Source: Arenimonas sp. SCN 70-307 (GTDB lineage Bacteria > Pseudomonadota > Gammaproteobacteria > Xanthomonadales > Xanthomonadaceae). From it: a stretch of DNA of 64,000 nucleotides. Position numbers and translations under genes: made by a program. Shown in pieces: positions 18,214-27,026 of this stretch; the first letter of the stretch is position 1; the number at the start of each line of letters is the position of its first letter. The stretch is taken from NCBI RefSeq assembly GCF_001724815.1, contig NZ_MEDO01000014.1:310001-374000 (forward strand), given 5' to 3'. Under the pieces are notes generated by a model. It was not told the DNA's origin, searched no databases, and saw only the letters and a list, made by a program, of their open reading frames with translations.

Positions 18214-20282
18214 GATGCTTCCCCGGCTTGCGACGGCGTCTCGTCGCCGGGCGATTGTGCGGCAAAGAAGGCCTGCACGTCCGCGACCTCGCGGGTGCGC
18301 GGGAACGGCGGCAGGCTGGCCAGGAAGCTGCGGCCATAAGGTTTGGACACCAGGCGCGGGTCGCACAGCACCAGCACGCCGCGATCGGCGTCGCTGCGGA
18401 TCAGGCGGCCCACGCCCTGCTTGAGCGCGATCACGGCCTGCGGCAGCTGCTCGTCGCGGAAGGGGTTGCCGCCGCGGCGGCGCACGGCTTCGAGCCGCGC
18501 CTCGAGCACCGGGTCGTCGGGCGCGGCGAAGGGCAGGCGGTCGATGACCACCACGCTCAGGGCCTCGCCGGCGACGTCCACGCCCTCCCAGAAACTGGCC
18601 GCGCCCAGCAGCACGCCGTTTCCCGATTCGCGGAAGCGCTCGAGCAGGGTGTTGCGCGGCGCGGTGCCCTGCACGAACAGCGGCCAGGGCGAATCGGCCA
18701 GGGCCTCGGCGGCCTGGCGCAGCGCGCGGTGCGAGGTGAACAGCAGGAAGGCGCGCCCGCCCGAAGCCTCGAGCACGGGCCACGCCGCATCGAGCACGGC
18801 GTCCACGTAGTCGCGGCTGTTGGGCTCGGGCATGTGCCGCGGCAGGTAGCACAGCGCCTGGCGGGCCCAGTCGAAGGGGCTGGGCTGGAGCAGCTCGCGC
18901 GGCTCGTCCAGGCCCAGGCGGCGCGAGAGGTGCTCGAAATGCCCGTCGACCGCCATCGTCGCCGAGGTGAAGATCCAGGCCGCGCGGCTCTGCTCGCGAT
19001 AGCGCCGCAGCGGCCCCGACACATCCAGCGGCGTGCGCTGCAGCATGAAGCCACGCTGCGTCAGCTCGTACCACGCCACGTCAAAAGAAACGGGGTCAGG
19101 TTCACTTCCCGGGGAAGAAAGGGGGTCAGGTTCACTTTCGCGGGCAGCCACGTCGGGATGCCCGTCACCCTCGTCCGAAAGTGAACCTGACCCCCTTTCT
19201 TCGCTTTCATCGCCGAGCCATTTGGCGAGGCGACGGCGCAGTTCGGCGGTGCGGTCGCCCAGGGTGGCGAAACCGGGCGAGGCGTCGGAGAGCGGGCCGA
19301 GCACGCGCTGCAGGTCGGCGAGGGTTCTCGCGAGGTGCTGCAGCGCCGGCAGGGTTTTCTCCTGCGCCAGCAGGCGGGCGCGCGGGCCGCGCTGGGGCAG
19401 GCCTTCGAAGGCCAGGCGCGCATCGCGCATGGCCTGCTCGAGCGCGCGCGCCGGTCCCATCACGCTGGCCAGCGAGGCGGTGACGTTCTTGCACTCGGCC
19501 AGCGCGTCGCGGGCCAGGTCGAGCAACTGGCGCGCGCCCAGGCCCTCGCCGAAGAACTGCGAGGCCAGCTCGGGCAGCTGGTGCGCTTCGTCGAGCACGA
19601 AGGCCGAGGCGCCGGGCAGGATTTCGCCGAAACCTTCCTGCTTGATCGCCAGGTCGGCCAGCAGCAGGTGGTGGTTGACCACCACCAGGTCCGCCGCCTG
19701 GGCCTGCTGGCGCGCCTTCGCGACGAAGCACTCGTCCCAGAACGGGCATTCGCTGCCCAGGCAGTTGTCGCTGGTGGAGGTGACCTGCGGCCACAGCGGC
19801 GAGTCCTCGGCGATGTCGGCCAGCTCGGACAGATCGCCGCGCATCGTGCGGCCCGACCAGGCCACCACGCGCTGGAACTGCGCCACGACTTCGCGCGACT
19901 GGAACTTCTCGCCCTTGGCCTGCTCAAGCCGGTACAGGCAGAGGTAATTCGCGCGCCCCTTGAGCAGCGCCGTCTTGAGCCCCGCGCCCAGCGCCTCGCG
20001 CACGCGCGGCAGGTCGCGGTGGTAGAGCTGGTCCTGGAGCGCGCGGGTGCCCGTTGAAATGATCACGCGCTGGCCGGAAAGCAGCGCCGGCACCAGGTAG
20101 GCATAGGTCTTGCCGGTGCCGGTGCCGGCCTCGGCCACGAGCGTGGCGCGGTCCTGCATGGCCTGCGCGACCTCGCGCGCCAGGTGCTGCTGCGCCTCGC
20201 GCGGCGCGTAGCCGCCCAGCCCCGTCGCCAGCGGGCCGTCGGCGGCCAGCGCGGCCTGGGTGCGTCCGGCGAGGTCGTCCAC
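18210..20282 (-). CDS. yoaA: ATP-dependent DNA helicase YoaA (DinG/XPD family) with in-frame repeat insertion
   Basis: 690 residues against about 636 in E. coli. Superfamily 2 iron-sulfur helicase: Walker A GTGTGKT (53-59), four cluster cysteines Cys115, Cys174, Cys179, Cys185, DEAH at 231-234, late motif GVGRLIRSDADRG. YoaA works with the replisome chi subunit in repair of stalled forks. Residues about 362-399 are not helicase sequence: they are the translation of an inverted repeat (19087-19199) inserted in the linker before VAWYELT, reading RGSGSLS...SEPDPLS...SEPDPVS. GTG start adjacent to the upstream lipoprotein stop. Confidence 0.93.
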   Translation of the reverse strand: MDDLAGRTQAALAADGPLATGLGGYAPREAQQHLAREVAQAMQDRATLVAEAGTGTGKTYAYLVPALLSGQRVIISTGTRALQDQLYHRDLPRVREALGAGLKTALLKGRANYLCLYRLEQAKGEKFQSREVVAQFQRVVAWSGRTMRGDLSELADIAEDSPLWPQVTSTSDNCLGSECPFWDECFVAKARQQAQAADLVVVNHHLLLADLAIKQEGFGEILPGASAFVLDEAHQLPELASQFFGEGLGARQLLDLARDALAECKNVTASLASVMGPARALEQAMRDARLAFEGLPQRGPRARLLAQEKTLPALQHLARTLADLQRVLGPLSDASPGFATLGDRTAELRRRLAKWLGDESEERGSGSLSDEGDGHPDVAARESEPDPLSSPGSEPDPVSFDVAWYELTQRGFMLQRTPLDVSGPLRRYREQSRAAWIFTSATMAVDGHFEHLSRRLGLDEPRELLQPSPFDWARQALCYLPRHMPEPNSRDYVDAVLDAAWPVLEASGGRAFLLFTSHRALRQAAEALADSPWPLFVQGTAPRNTLLERFRESGNGVLLGAASFWEGVDVAGEALSVVVIDRLPFAAPDDPVLEARLEAVRRRGGNPFRDEQLPQAVIALKQGVGRLIRSDADRGVLVLCDPRLVSKPYGRSFLASLPPFPRTREVADVQAFFAAQSPGDETPSQAGEAS
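19087..19199. repeat. In-frame inverted repeat (GGGGTCAGGTTCACTT family) inside yoaA, with an extra half unit
   Basis: A 24-bp arm at 19117-19140 and its exact complement at 19176-19199 flank a 35-nt spacer that itself holds CGGGCA/TGCCCG. A third copy of the core, in direct orientation to the first arm, lies at 19087-19107 with no perfect mate nearby; it could pair with the right arm with one mismatch. The whole block keeps the yoaA frame. Confidence 0.95.
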
Positions 20283-20798
20283 TTACATGCGGACCGGCGG
20301 CGCCACCGTGCAGGATTCGCCCTGGCGCATCGCCACGTCCGAGGCTTCGCCGATGCCGCGCTGGGCGCGGGCCAGGCCGATCGTGGCCCAGTTGCGCCGG
20401 CACAGCGCACCCAGCTTGGGGCCACGTTCGAAGGACTCGATCGCCAGCGCTTCGGCCTGCTGCCAGGCGCGGCGGTAGAGGGCCAATTCGGCCTTCCACT
20501 GCAGCAGGTCCGGGTCGCCGGGCGTGATGGCGAGCGCCTGCTCGAGCACCTCGCCGGCCGCCTTGAACTTGCGCTGCGCTTCCAGCGCCTCGGCCTGGTG
20601 GCGCAGGTCCTCGACCTGCGGATCGCGCAGCGGCTGCACCACCAGCTCCGTGCCCGCCTCGCCGGCGGCACGCACCTGTGCCACCAGGGCATCGGTATCG
20701 GCGCGCTCGCGGGCGGCCGGCGCACCGGAGGGTTCCGGGGTGGTGCCACAGGCCGAAAGCAGCAGGGCCGCGGCCACGAGGGTGGTTCTCAGCTTCAC
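20283..20798 (-). CDS. TPR-like lipoprotein
   Basis: 171 residues, GTG start. Lipoprotein signal with lipobox LLSAC (Cys17), so anchored in the envelope. After a Ala/Pro-rich linker come helical repeats of TPR type (LRHQAEALEAQRKFKAAGEVLEQALAITPGDPDLLQWKAELALYRRAWQQAEALA). Two bases downstream of mrcB on the same strand, so co-transcribed with PBP1B; a role assisting the synthase, like that of other outer-membrane lipoprotein partners, is possible but only inferred from position. Confidence 0.75.
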   Translation of the reverse strand: MKLRTTLVAAALLLSACGTTPEPSGAPAARERADTDALVAQVRAAGEAGTELVVQPLRDPQVEDLRHQAEALEAQRKFKAAGEVLEQALAITPGDPDLLQWKAELALYRRAWQQAEALAIESFERGPKLGALCRRNWATIGLARAQRGIGEASDVAMRQGESCTVAPPVRM

Positions 20799-20800
20799 GT

Positions 20801-23140
20801 TCAGTCTTCCCGTTGTTCGTCCCGGTCGCGGCGGTCGCCGCCGAACCGGAACCAGTCCAGCCAGCTGTTTCGCTGGCAGCTCACGTGCTCGGGCGGCAGG
20901 TAGCCGGCCACGAAAGCATAGCGGCGCGCGCCCTCGCATTCCTCCTCGGTGGTGGCGTACGCCTCGCGGTCGACCCAGCCCCACTCCAGGCCCTGCATGC
21001 CCACGTCGAGCGGGGCGCTGGGCAGCTTGGTGAAGAGCGCCGACCACACCCGCATCGCGCCGGTGGAGCCGTACAGGCCCGTGGCCTCGTTGCGGTCGTT
21101 GCCCACCCACACCACGGCCAGGTGGTCGCCGGTGTAGCCCGCGAACCAGCTGTCGCGGCTGTCGTTGCTGGTGCCGGTCTTGCCGGCCGGGCGCAGCGCG
21201 CCCAGGCCGTCGGCCAGCAGCTGGCGGCCGGTGCCGCGCTGCACGGCGTCCTGCAGCGCCAGCGTGACCAGCCGCGAGGCGATCGCGTCGCCTTCCTGCG
21301 CCGGCGGCGAGCTGTGGTCGTAGCGGTTGAGCGCCTTGCCCTTCGCGTCGACCACGCCGCGCACGGCGCGAAGCGGCTGGATCTGCCCGCCCGCCGCGAG
21401 GAACTGGTAGACCTGCGCCATCGCGAACGGGCTGAGGTCCACCGAACCGAGGATGAGCGAGGGATTGGGCTGCGCGCGCAGGCCCGCCAGCACCTTGAGC
21501 AGCTCCGCCAGGCGCGCCGGCCCGACGTCCATGCCCACGCGCACCGTGGCCTGGTTGTAGGAGAACGCCAGCGCGTCGGCCAGGCTGACGCGGCCATGGC
21601 TGCGGCCATCGGAATTGTCGGGATTCCAGCGCTTGCCATTGGGCAGCACGATGTCCACCGGCGCGTCGTCCACCGGCGTGGCCAGCGACCAGCGGTCGGG
21701 CTGGGCCAGCGCCAGCAGGTAGACCAGCGGCTTGAGCAGGGAGCCGACCGGGCGCTGCGCCTCGAGCGCGCGGTTGAAGCCGGGCTGCGCGGTGTCGCGG
21801 TTGCCGACCATCGCCAGCACTTCGCCGCTGCGGGTGTCGGTGAGCACCAGGCCGGCCTGCAGCGCCGGGCCGTCCTTGCGCTGCACCTTGTCGAGGGTGC
21901 CGACCACGGCGCGCTCGCTGAGCACCTGGCCCGAGGGCGAGAGCGTGGTGAGCACCGACAGGCCGGCGCCGCGCAGCGCGTCGGCCGGGTAGTCGCGCGC
22001 CAGCTGGCGGCGCACCAGGTCCATGAAGGCCGGATGGCGGTTCGAAGCCACGCCCGGGCGCGCGCTGACGCCCAGGCCCGAGGCCATCGCCTGCTTCGCC
22101 TCATCGGCGCTGATCAGTCCGGTATCGCGCCACATCGCCAGCACCAGGTCGCGGCGCTTCTTCGCGGCGTCGGGGCGGCGGCGCGGGTCGTACAGCGACG
22201 GGCCCTGGATCATGCCCACCAGCAGGGCCATGTCCTGGGTGCGCAGCGTGGCCATGTCGCGGCCGAACCAGAACTCCGAGGCCGCGGCGATGCCGTGGAT
22301 GGACTGGTTGCCGTGCTGGCCGAGGTAGACCTCGTTGAAATAGGCCTCGAGGATGCGCTGCTTGTCGTAGCGTGCCTCGATGATGATCGAGTACGCGGCT
22401 TCCTTGAGCTTGCGGCTCCAGGCCACTTCGCGGCTCAGGAACAGGTTGCGCACCAGCTGCTGGGTGAGCGTGCTCGCGCCCTGCTCGATCTCGCCCTCGC
22501 GGGCGTTCACCCAGGCCGCGCGCAGGATGCCCCAGGGGTCGATGCCGTGGTGGTGCTTGAAGTTGCGGTCCTCCACGGCCTGCAGGCCCGTGACCAGCAG
22601 CGAGGGTACGTCCTTGAGCTGCACAAGCCGGCGCTCTTCGGTGGCGTCGCCGTAGAGCGTGGCGATGCGCGCCGGGTCGATTCGCGCCGATTCCAGGCGC
22701 TTGCCGGCGCGGCGGTCGCTGACCGAGGCGAGCTTTCCACCCGACAGCACCACCTCGAGCCGCATGCCCGGCACCGGCCCGTCGAGGTCGGTGAAGTCGC
22801 GCGTGCCGATGCGGAAGGTGTTGCCCTCGCGCGACCAGGTGCCCGGCAGCTCGCCGCCGTCTTCGCGATAGCCGGCGGCGCCGAGCTCGAGCAGCAGCGT
22901 GTCGGCGTCCAGGCGCATGCCGGGCACCAGGGCCAGCGGCCGTGCGTACACGCGCGTGGGCACCTGCCAGACCAGGGCGTCGAACTCGGCCTGCACCCGC
23001 TTGTCGAGCACGTAGAACACCGGCACGCCCACGCCCACGGCCAGGCCGAGCACGAGCAGCAGGAACCGGAACAACCAGGTGCGCCAGCGGGGGCGGGCGT
23101 GGGCAGGCTCGGATTTTTTCGGGGAGGCGTTGCGCGGCAC
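20801..23140 (-). CDS. mrcB: Bifunctional penicillin-binding protein 1B
   Basis: 779 residues, GTG start. Short cytoplasmic tail, one transmembrane helix (about 23-45), UB2H-like region (about 60-140), GT51 glycosyltransferase with catalytic Glu190 in EDRNFKHHHGID, and transpeptidase with nucleophile Ser467 (GSLLK), SYN at 527-529 and KTGT at 654-657. Polymerises and crosslinks peptidoglycan at the inner membrane. The UB2H region suggests regulation by an outer-membrane lipoprotein (LpoB type), which makes the downstream lipoprotein gene of interest. Divergent from the glycosyltransferase gene, 79 bases apart. Confidence 0.95.
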   Translation of the reverse strand: MPRNASPKKSEPAHARPRWRTWLFRFLLLVLGLAVGVGVPVFYVLDKRVQAEFDALVWQVPTRVYARPLALVPGMRLDADTLLLELGAAGYREDGGELPGTWSREGNTFRIGTRDFTDLDGPVPGMRLEVVLSGGKLASVSDRRAGKRLESARIDPARIATLYGDATEERRLVQLKDVPSLLVTGLQAVEDRNFKHHHGIDPWGILRAAWVNAREGEIEQGASTLTQQLVRNLFLSREVAWSRKLKEAAYSIIIEARYDKQRILEAYFNEVYLGQHGNQSIHGIAAASEFWFGRDMATLRTQDMALLVGMIQGPSLYDPRRRPDAAKKRRDLVLAMWRDTGLISADEAKQAMASGLGVSARPGVASNRHPAFMDLVRRQLARDYPADALRGAGLSVLTTLSPSGQVLSERAVVGTLDKVQRKDGPALQAGLVLTDTRSGEVLAMVGNRDTAQPGFNRALEAQRPVGSLLKPLVYLLALAQPDRWSLATPVDDAPVDIVLPNGKRWNPDNSDGRSHGRVSLADALAFSYNQATVRVGMDVGPARLAELLKVLAGLRAQPNPSLILGSVDLSPFAMAQVYQFLAAGGQIQPLRAVRGVVDAKGKALNRYDHSSPPAQEGDAIASRLVTLALQDAVQRGTGRQLLADGLGALRPAGKTGTSNDSRDSWFAGYTGDHLAVVWVGNDRNEATGLYGSTGAMRVWSALFTKLPSAPLDVGMQGLEWGWVDREAYATTEEECEGARRYAFVAGYLPPEHVSCQRNSWLDWFRFGGDRRDRDEQRED

Positions 23141-23219
23141 GGACGTGGATAATCCAAGGGTGCGGCGAGTCTAGCAGCCCGCCCTCGCCCTGCCCCAACC
23201 CGAGACTGAATACCGCCGC

Positions 23220-25370
23220 ATGGATGCCTCTCCCCCCAAGGCCCCGGCCCGCAAACCTGCCTCGCCGGCGAGACTTTGGCTCGAGGCGCTGGACTGGCGC
23301 CGTCGCCGCTGGATCTCGCTGCTTCGGCGCGGCTGGGCGAGCCTGCGCGTGCGCGGCCTGGCCGGCACGCTGGCGCGACTGAGGCCACCGCCGCCGCCCG
23401 CGCCGCTGCGCCCGGTGCCGGCGCAGGCGGCCGTGCAGCCCGGCTCGCTGCGCCTGCCCTGCCCCGACGCCCCGCGTGCCTCCATCGTGGTGCCGGTGCA
23501 CGGCCAGATCGCGCTCACCCTGGCCTGCCTGCAGTCGCTGGCCGCCAGCGGCGATGCCGCGTCCTTCGAGGTGATCGTCGTCGACGACGCCTCGCCGGAC
23601 GACAGCGCCGCGCAGCTGGCCCGGGTCGAAGGCCTGCGCCTGCACCGCAATGGGCGCAACCTCGGCTTCATCGGCAGCGTCAACGCCGGCGCGGCGCTGG
23701 CGCGCGGCGAGTGCCTGGTGCTGCTCAACAACGACACCACCGTCGCGCCCGGCTGGCTCGACGCGCTGCTGCGCACCTTCGACGAGCACCCCGACACCGG
23801 CATCGCCGGCAGCCAGCTGGTGTACCCCGACGGGCGACTGCAGGAAGCCGGGGCAATCATCTTCCGCGACGGCCTGTGCTGGAACCACGGCCGCTTCGAA
23901 CATCCCGACGATCCGCGCTTCCGGTTCGTGCGCGAAGTGGACTACGTCTCGGGCGCGGCGCTGGCCATCCCGCGGGCGCTGTTCGAACGGCTCGGTGGCC
24001 TCGACGCGCACTTCGCGCCGGCCTACTACGAAGACGCCGACCTGGGCATGCGCGTGCGCCGCGAAGGCCTGCGCGTGCGCTACCAGCCGGCCTCGGTGGT
24101 GGTGCACCACGAAGGCGCGAGCGCCGGCACCGACCCCACGGCGGGCATGAAGGCGCACCAGGCCATCAACCGCGAACGCTTCGTGGCGCGCTGGCGCGAG
24201 GTGCTCGAGCGCGAGCACCTGCCGCCCGGCGCCGGCGCCGACGCCGCCAGCGAACGCGGCCGCCGGCACCGCGTGCTGGTGCTCGACGCCTGCACGCCCA
24301 CCCCCGAGCGCGACTCGGGCTCGGTGCGCATGCGCGCACTGCTGCAACTGCTGCGCGAGGAAGGCTGCCACGTGGCCTTCTTCAACGAGACCGGCAGCCA
24401 CGACGGCGAGGCGACGCACGCGCTGCAGCAGCTGGGCGTGGAGTGCTGGCACGGCCCATGGCTGGGCGACGTGCCGCGCTGGCTGGCGCGCCACGGCGCC
24501 GCGCTCGACCTGGTCATCGCCAGCCGCCACACCATGCTCGAACCGCTGCTGCCGCTGCTGCGCTCGCGCGCGCCGAAGGCCACCCTGGTGTTCGACACGG
24601 TGGACCTGCACTTCCTGCGCGAACAGCGCGCGGCCGAACTGGCCGGCGACCGCGCCGGCCTGCGCGCCGCGGAACGCACGCGCCGGACGGAGCTGGCGCT
24701 GGTGCGGGCCAGCGACCGCACCTGGGTGGTGAGCGAGGCCGAGCGCGCGCTGCTGGCGACGCTGGCGCCTGGTGCGCACGTCGAGGTGGTGTCGAACATC
24801 CACGAACCGGCGGCGCCGGGCCCGGGTTTCGAAGCACGATCGGGCCTGCTGTTCGTCGGCGGCTTCCGGCATCCGCCGAACGTCGATGCGGTGCGCTGGC
24901 TGGCCGACGAGATCCTGCCGCGCGTGCGCGCCGCCGACCCGTCGATCGCGCTGCACGTGGTGGGCGGCGATGCACCGGCGGACATCACCGCGCTCGGCAG
25001 GCGCGACGGCATCACCGTCCACGGCCACGTGCCCGATCTCGGACCCCTGCTGCAGGCCTGCCGCGTCTCGGTGGCACCGCTGCGCTACGGCGCCGGCGTC
25101 AAGGGCAAGGTGAACCAGGCGCTGGCGCACGGCCTGCCGGTGGTGGCCACCGCCTGCGCCGTCGAGGGCATGCACCTGCGCGAGGGCGAGGACGTGCTGG
25201 TGGCCGACGACGCCGCGGCCTTCGCCAGGGCCGTGCTGCGCGCGCACGGGGATGCGGCGCTGTGGGCAAGACTGTCGGAGGGCGGTCTGGCGAACACGCG
25301 CCGGCACTTCTCGCCCGACGTGGTGCGGCCGGTGCTGCGCGCCCTCCTGGGTTCGCTGCCGCCGCGCTGA
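23220..25370 (+). CDS. Two-domain glycosyltransferase (GT2 + GT4-like)
   Basis: 716 residues. A basic, Trp/Arg-rich head (1-75) precedes a GT-A domain (about 85-330) with IVVPVHGQ, VVDDAS, the metal-binding LNNDTTVAPGW and YYEDADLGMRVRREG of family 2. A second GT-B like domain (about 350-716) has GLLFVGGFRHPPNVDAVRWL and EGMHLREGEDVLVADD of family 4. Fusions like this build surface polysaccharides or glycosylate proteins; substrate unknown. No other polysaccharide gene is adjacent, so it is an orphan enzyme. No signal peptide; presumed cytoplasmic or membrane-associated. Stop adjoins the converging repeat-protein gene. Confidence 0.85.
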   Translation: MDASPPKAPARKPASPARLWLEALDWRRRRWISLLRRGWASLRVRGLAGTLARLRPPPPPAPLRPVPAQAAVQPGSLRLPCPDAPRASIVVPVHGQIALTLACLQSLAASGDAASFEVIVVDDASPDDSAAQLARVEGLRLHRNGRNLGFIGSVNAGAALARGECLVLLNNDTTVAPGWLDALLRTFDEHPDTGIAGSQLVYPDGRLQEAGAIIFRDGLCWNHGRFEHPDDPRFRFVREVDYVSGAALAIPRALFERLGGLDAHFAPAYYEDADLGMRVRREGLRVRYQPASVVVHHEGASAGTDPTAGMKAHQAINRERFVARWREVLEREHLPPGAGADAASERGRRHRVLVLDACTPTPERDSGSVRMRALLQLLREEGCHVAFFNETGSHDGEATHALQQLGVECWHGPWLGDVPRWLARHGAALDLVIASRHTMLEPLLPLLRSRAPKATLVFDTVDLHFLREQRAAELAGDRAGLRAAERTRRTELALVRASDRTWVVSEAERALLATLAPGAHVEVVSNIHEPAAPGPGFEARSGLLFVGGFRHPPNVDAVRWLADEILPRVRAADPSIALHVVGGDAPADITALGRRDGITVHGHVPDLGPLLQACRVSVAPLRYGAGVKGKVNQALAHGLPVVATACAVEGMHLREGEDVLVADDAAAFARAVLRAHGDAALWARLSEGGLANTRRHFSPDVVRPVLRALLGSLPPR

Positions 25371-26975
25371 TCAGCCGCCGGCGCTGCGCAGGCGCTCGGC
25401 GAAGGCTTCCAGCCGCGGATTGGCCGGGTCCACGCTGCGCGCGGCTTCCAGCGCACGCCGCGCCAGCGCGAATTCGCTGGCACCCAGGCGCTCTTCGGCG
25501 AAGGCCAGCCAGCGGTCGGCCAGGCGCCGGCGCTGCTCGGCCAGCGAGGCGCCGCCGCGCTCGCGCACGGCCATCGCGTCCAGGCAGGCCTGGGCCGCGC
25601 CAAGCCGGTTGCCGGCCAGTTCGTCCTCGAAGCAGGCGCGCGCGCGGCGGTCGTATTCGGCCTGGGCCTCGCGCAGCTGCGGGTGGTCGGGTGCGATGGC
25701 GGCGGCGCGGCGCAGGTGGTCCCAGGCGCTGGCGCCGGGCGGGTCGATCAGGTCGCCCGCGCGCATCGCCGCGCGCGCCTGCGCGATCGCGTCGTCGAAG
25801 GCGGCCGGGTCGGACGGCGTTTCGGGCAGGGCCGCGCGCGTGGCGTGGGCGCGCTCGAGCCGGCGCTCGGCGGCCTGCACCGCCGGCAGGTCCGGCGCCA
25901 GCGCGCGCGCGCGCGCCAGCGAGGCCTCGGAGGCCTCGAAGTCGAAATCGGCGGCCTCGCGGCTGGCGCGCAGGGCCAGCGCGGTGGCCGCATCCTCCAG
26001 CCCGCGGCGGGCCTCGGCGTCATCCGGGGACGCCGCCAGCAGGGCCTGGAAGGCCGTCGCCGCCGCTTCCGGGCGGCCATCGCGCAGGTCGGCCAGCGCG
26101 GCCTGCAGCGTGCGCTCGCGCGCCTGTTCGACGCCGGCGCGGACCTCGCCCAGGCGCGCCTGCACGGCCGGCAGGCCCAGGTGGCTGGGGTCGGCATCGA
26201 CCACGCGGGCCACCAGCGCGATGGCCGCGGCGCTGTCGCCGGCATCGAGCGCGGCCTCGGCCTGCGCGAGCAGGCCGGCCAGGATGCTGCGCCGGCCCTC
26301 GAGCGCGATGGCGTTGTCGGGCTGGATGCGCAGTACCTCGAGATACAGCGCCAGCGCGCCACCGGGCACCTGTTCGATGCGACCGGCGGCCTGCGCGGTG
26401 CGGGCCTGCTGCAGGCGGCTGGCGATGTCGGCTTCCGCGCCCTGGCGCAGTGCGAGCTCGGCTTCGATCGGCTGCAGGTCCGACAGCGGCGCGGCCATCG
26501 AGCGCGCCAGCGCGACGCGCTCGCGCGCGCTGGCCAGGTCGCCGGCCTCGACCGCGGCGCGTGCCTGCACCAGCGCCGCCTCGCGCACGGCGACCAGGCC
26601 CGAACGCGCCGCCGGATGGTCGGGGTCGCGGGCGATCACCGACTGGAAGCGCTCGCGTGCGCCGCTGCCGTCGGCGTTGCTCAGCTCGCCGCGGGCCAGG
26701 GCCAGCTGGGCGGCCTCGATCTCGCGGTTGAGTTCGGAGTCGGGGATCAGGGCCTGGCTGATGGGCTCGCGCCACTGCAGCAGCACCAGCGCGGCGCCCG
26801 CCAGCAGCCCGAGCGCGAGGCCGGCGGCGAGCCAGCCCAGCCAGCCACGGCGGGGCGGCGGCGGCTCGGGCGCGCGCGGCGGCGGCGGGGCGCGCCGGGC
26901 GTCGCCGAGCTCGAGTTGGTCCATCGCGCCCAGAGACGGCGTCGCTTCCGCGCCGTTGTCACGCCTGCCGTTCAT
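25371..26975 (-). CDS. Single-pass membrane protein with TPR-like helical repeats
   Basis: 534 residues. A cytoplasmic, Pro-rich N-terminus (APPPPRAPEPPPPRRG, about 29-43), one transmembrane helix (WLGWLAAGLALGLLAGAALVLL, about 45-66), then a long alanine-rich array of helix pairs with recurring D-x-x-x-A-x-x-A-L-x-x-D-P spacing, as in TPR/Sel1 solenoids. Likely a periplasmic scaffold. I recognise no catalytic motif. Transcribed leftward, 51 bases after relA, so it may share the relA transcript. Function unknown. Confidence 0.65.
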   Translation of the reverse strand: MNGRRDNGAEATPSLGAMDQLELGDARRAPPPPRAPEPPPPRRGWLGWLAAGLALGLLAGAALVLLQWREPISQALIPDSELNREIEAAQLALARGELSNADGSGARERFQSVIARDPDHPAARSGLVAVREAALVQARAAVEAGDLASARERVALARSMAAPLSDLQPIEAELALRQGAEADIASRLQQARTAQAAGRIEQVPGGALALYLEVLRIQPDNAIALEGRRSILAGLLAQAEAALDAGDSAAAIALVARVVDADPSHLGLPAVQARLGEVRAGVEQARERTLQAALADLRDGRPEAAATAFQALLAASPDDAEARRGLEDAATALALRASREAADFDFEASEASLARARALAPDLPAVQAAERRLERAHATRAALPETPSDPAAFDDAIAQARAAMRAGDLIDPPGASAWDHLRRAAAIAPDHPQLREAQAEYDRRARACFEDELAGNRLGAAQACLDAMAVRERGGASLAEQRRRLADRWLAFAEERLGASEFALARRALEAARSVDPANPRLEAFAERLRSAGG

Positions 26976-27026
26976 TGGCTGCCCTCATGCATGGCCAACA
27001 GCATACGCAGGAAGAATGAACCGCGT

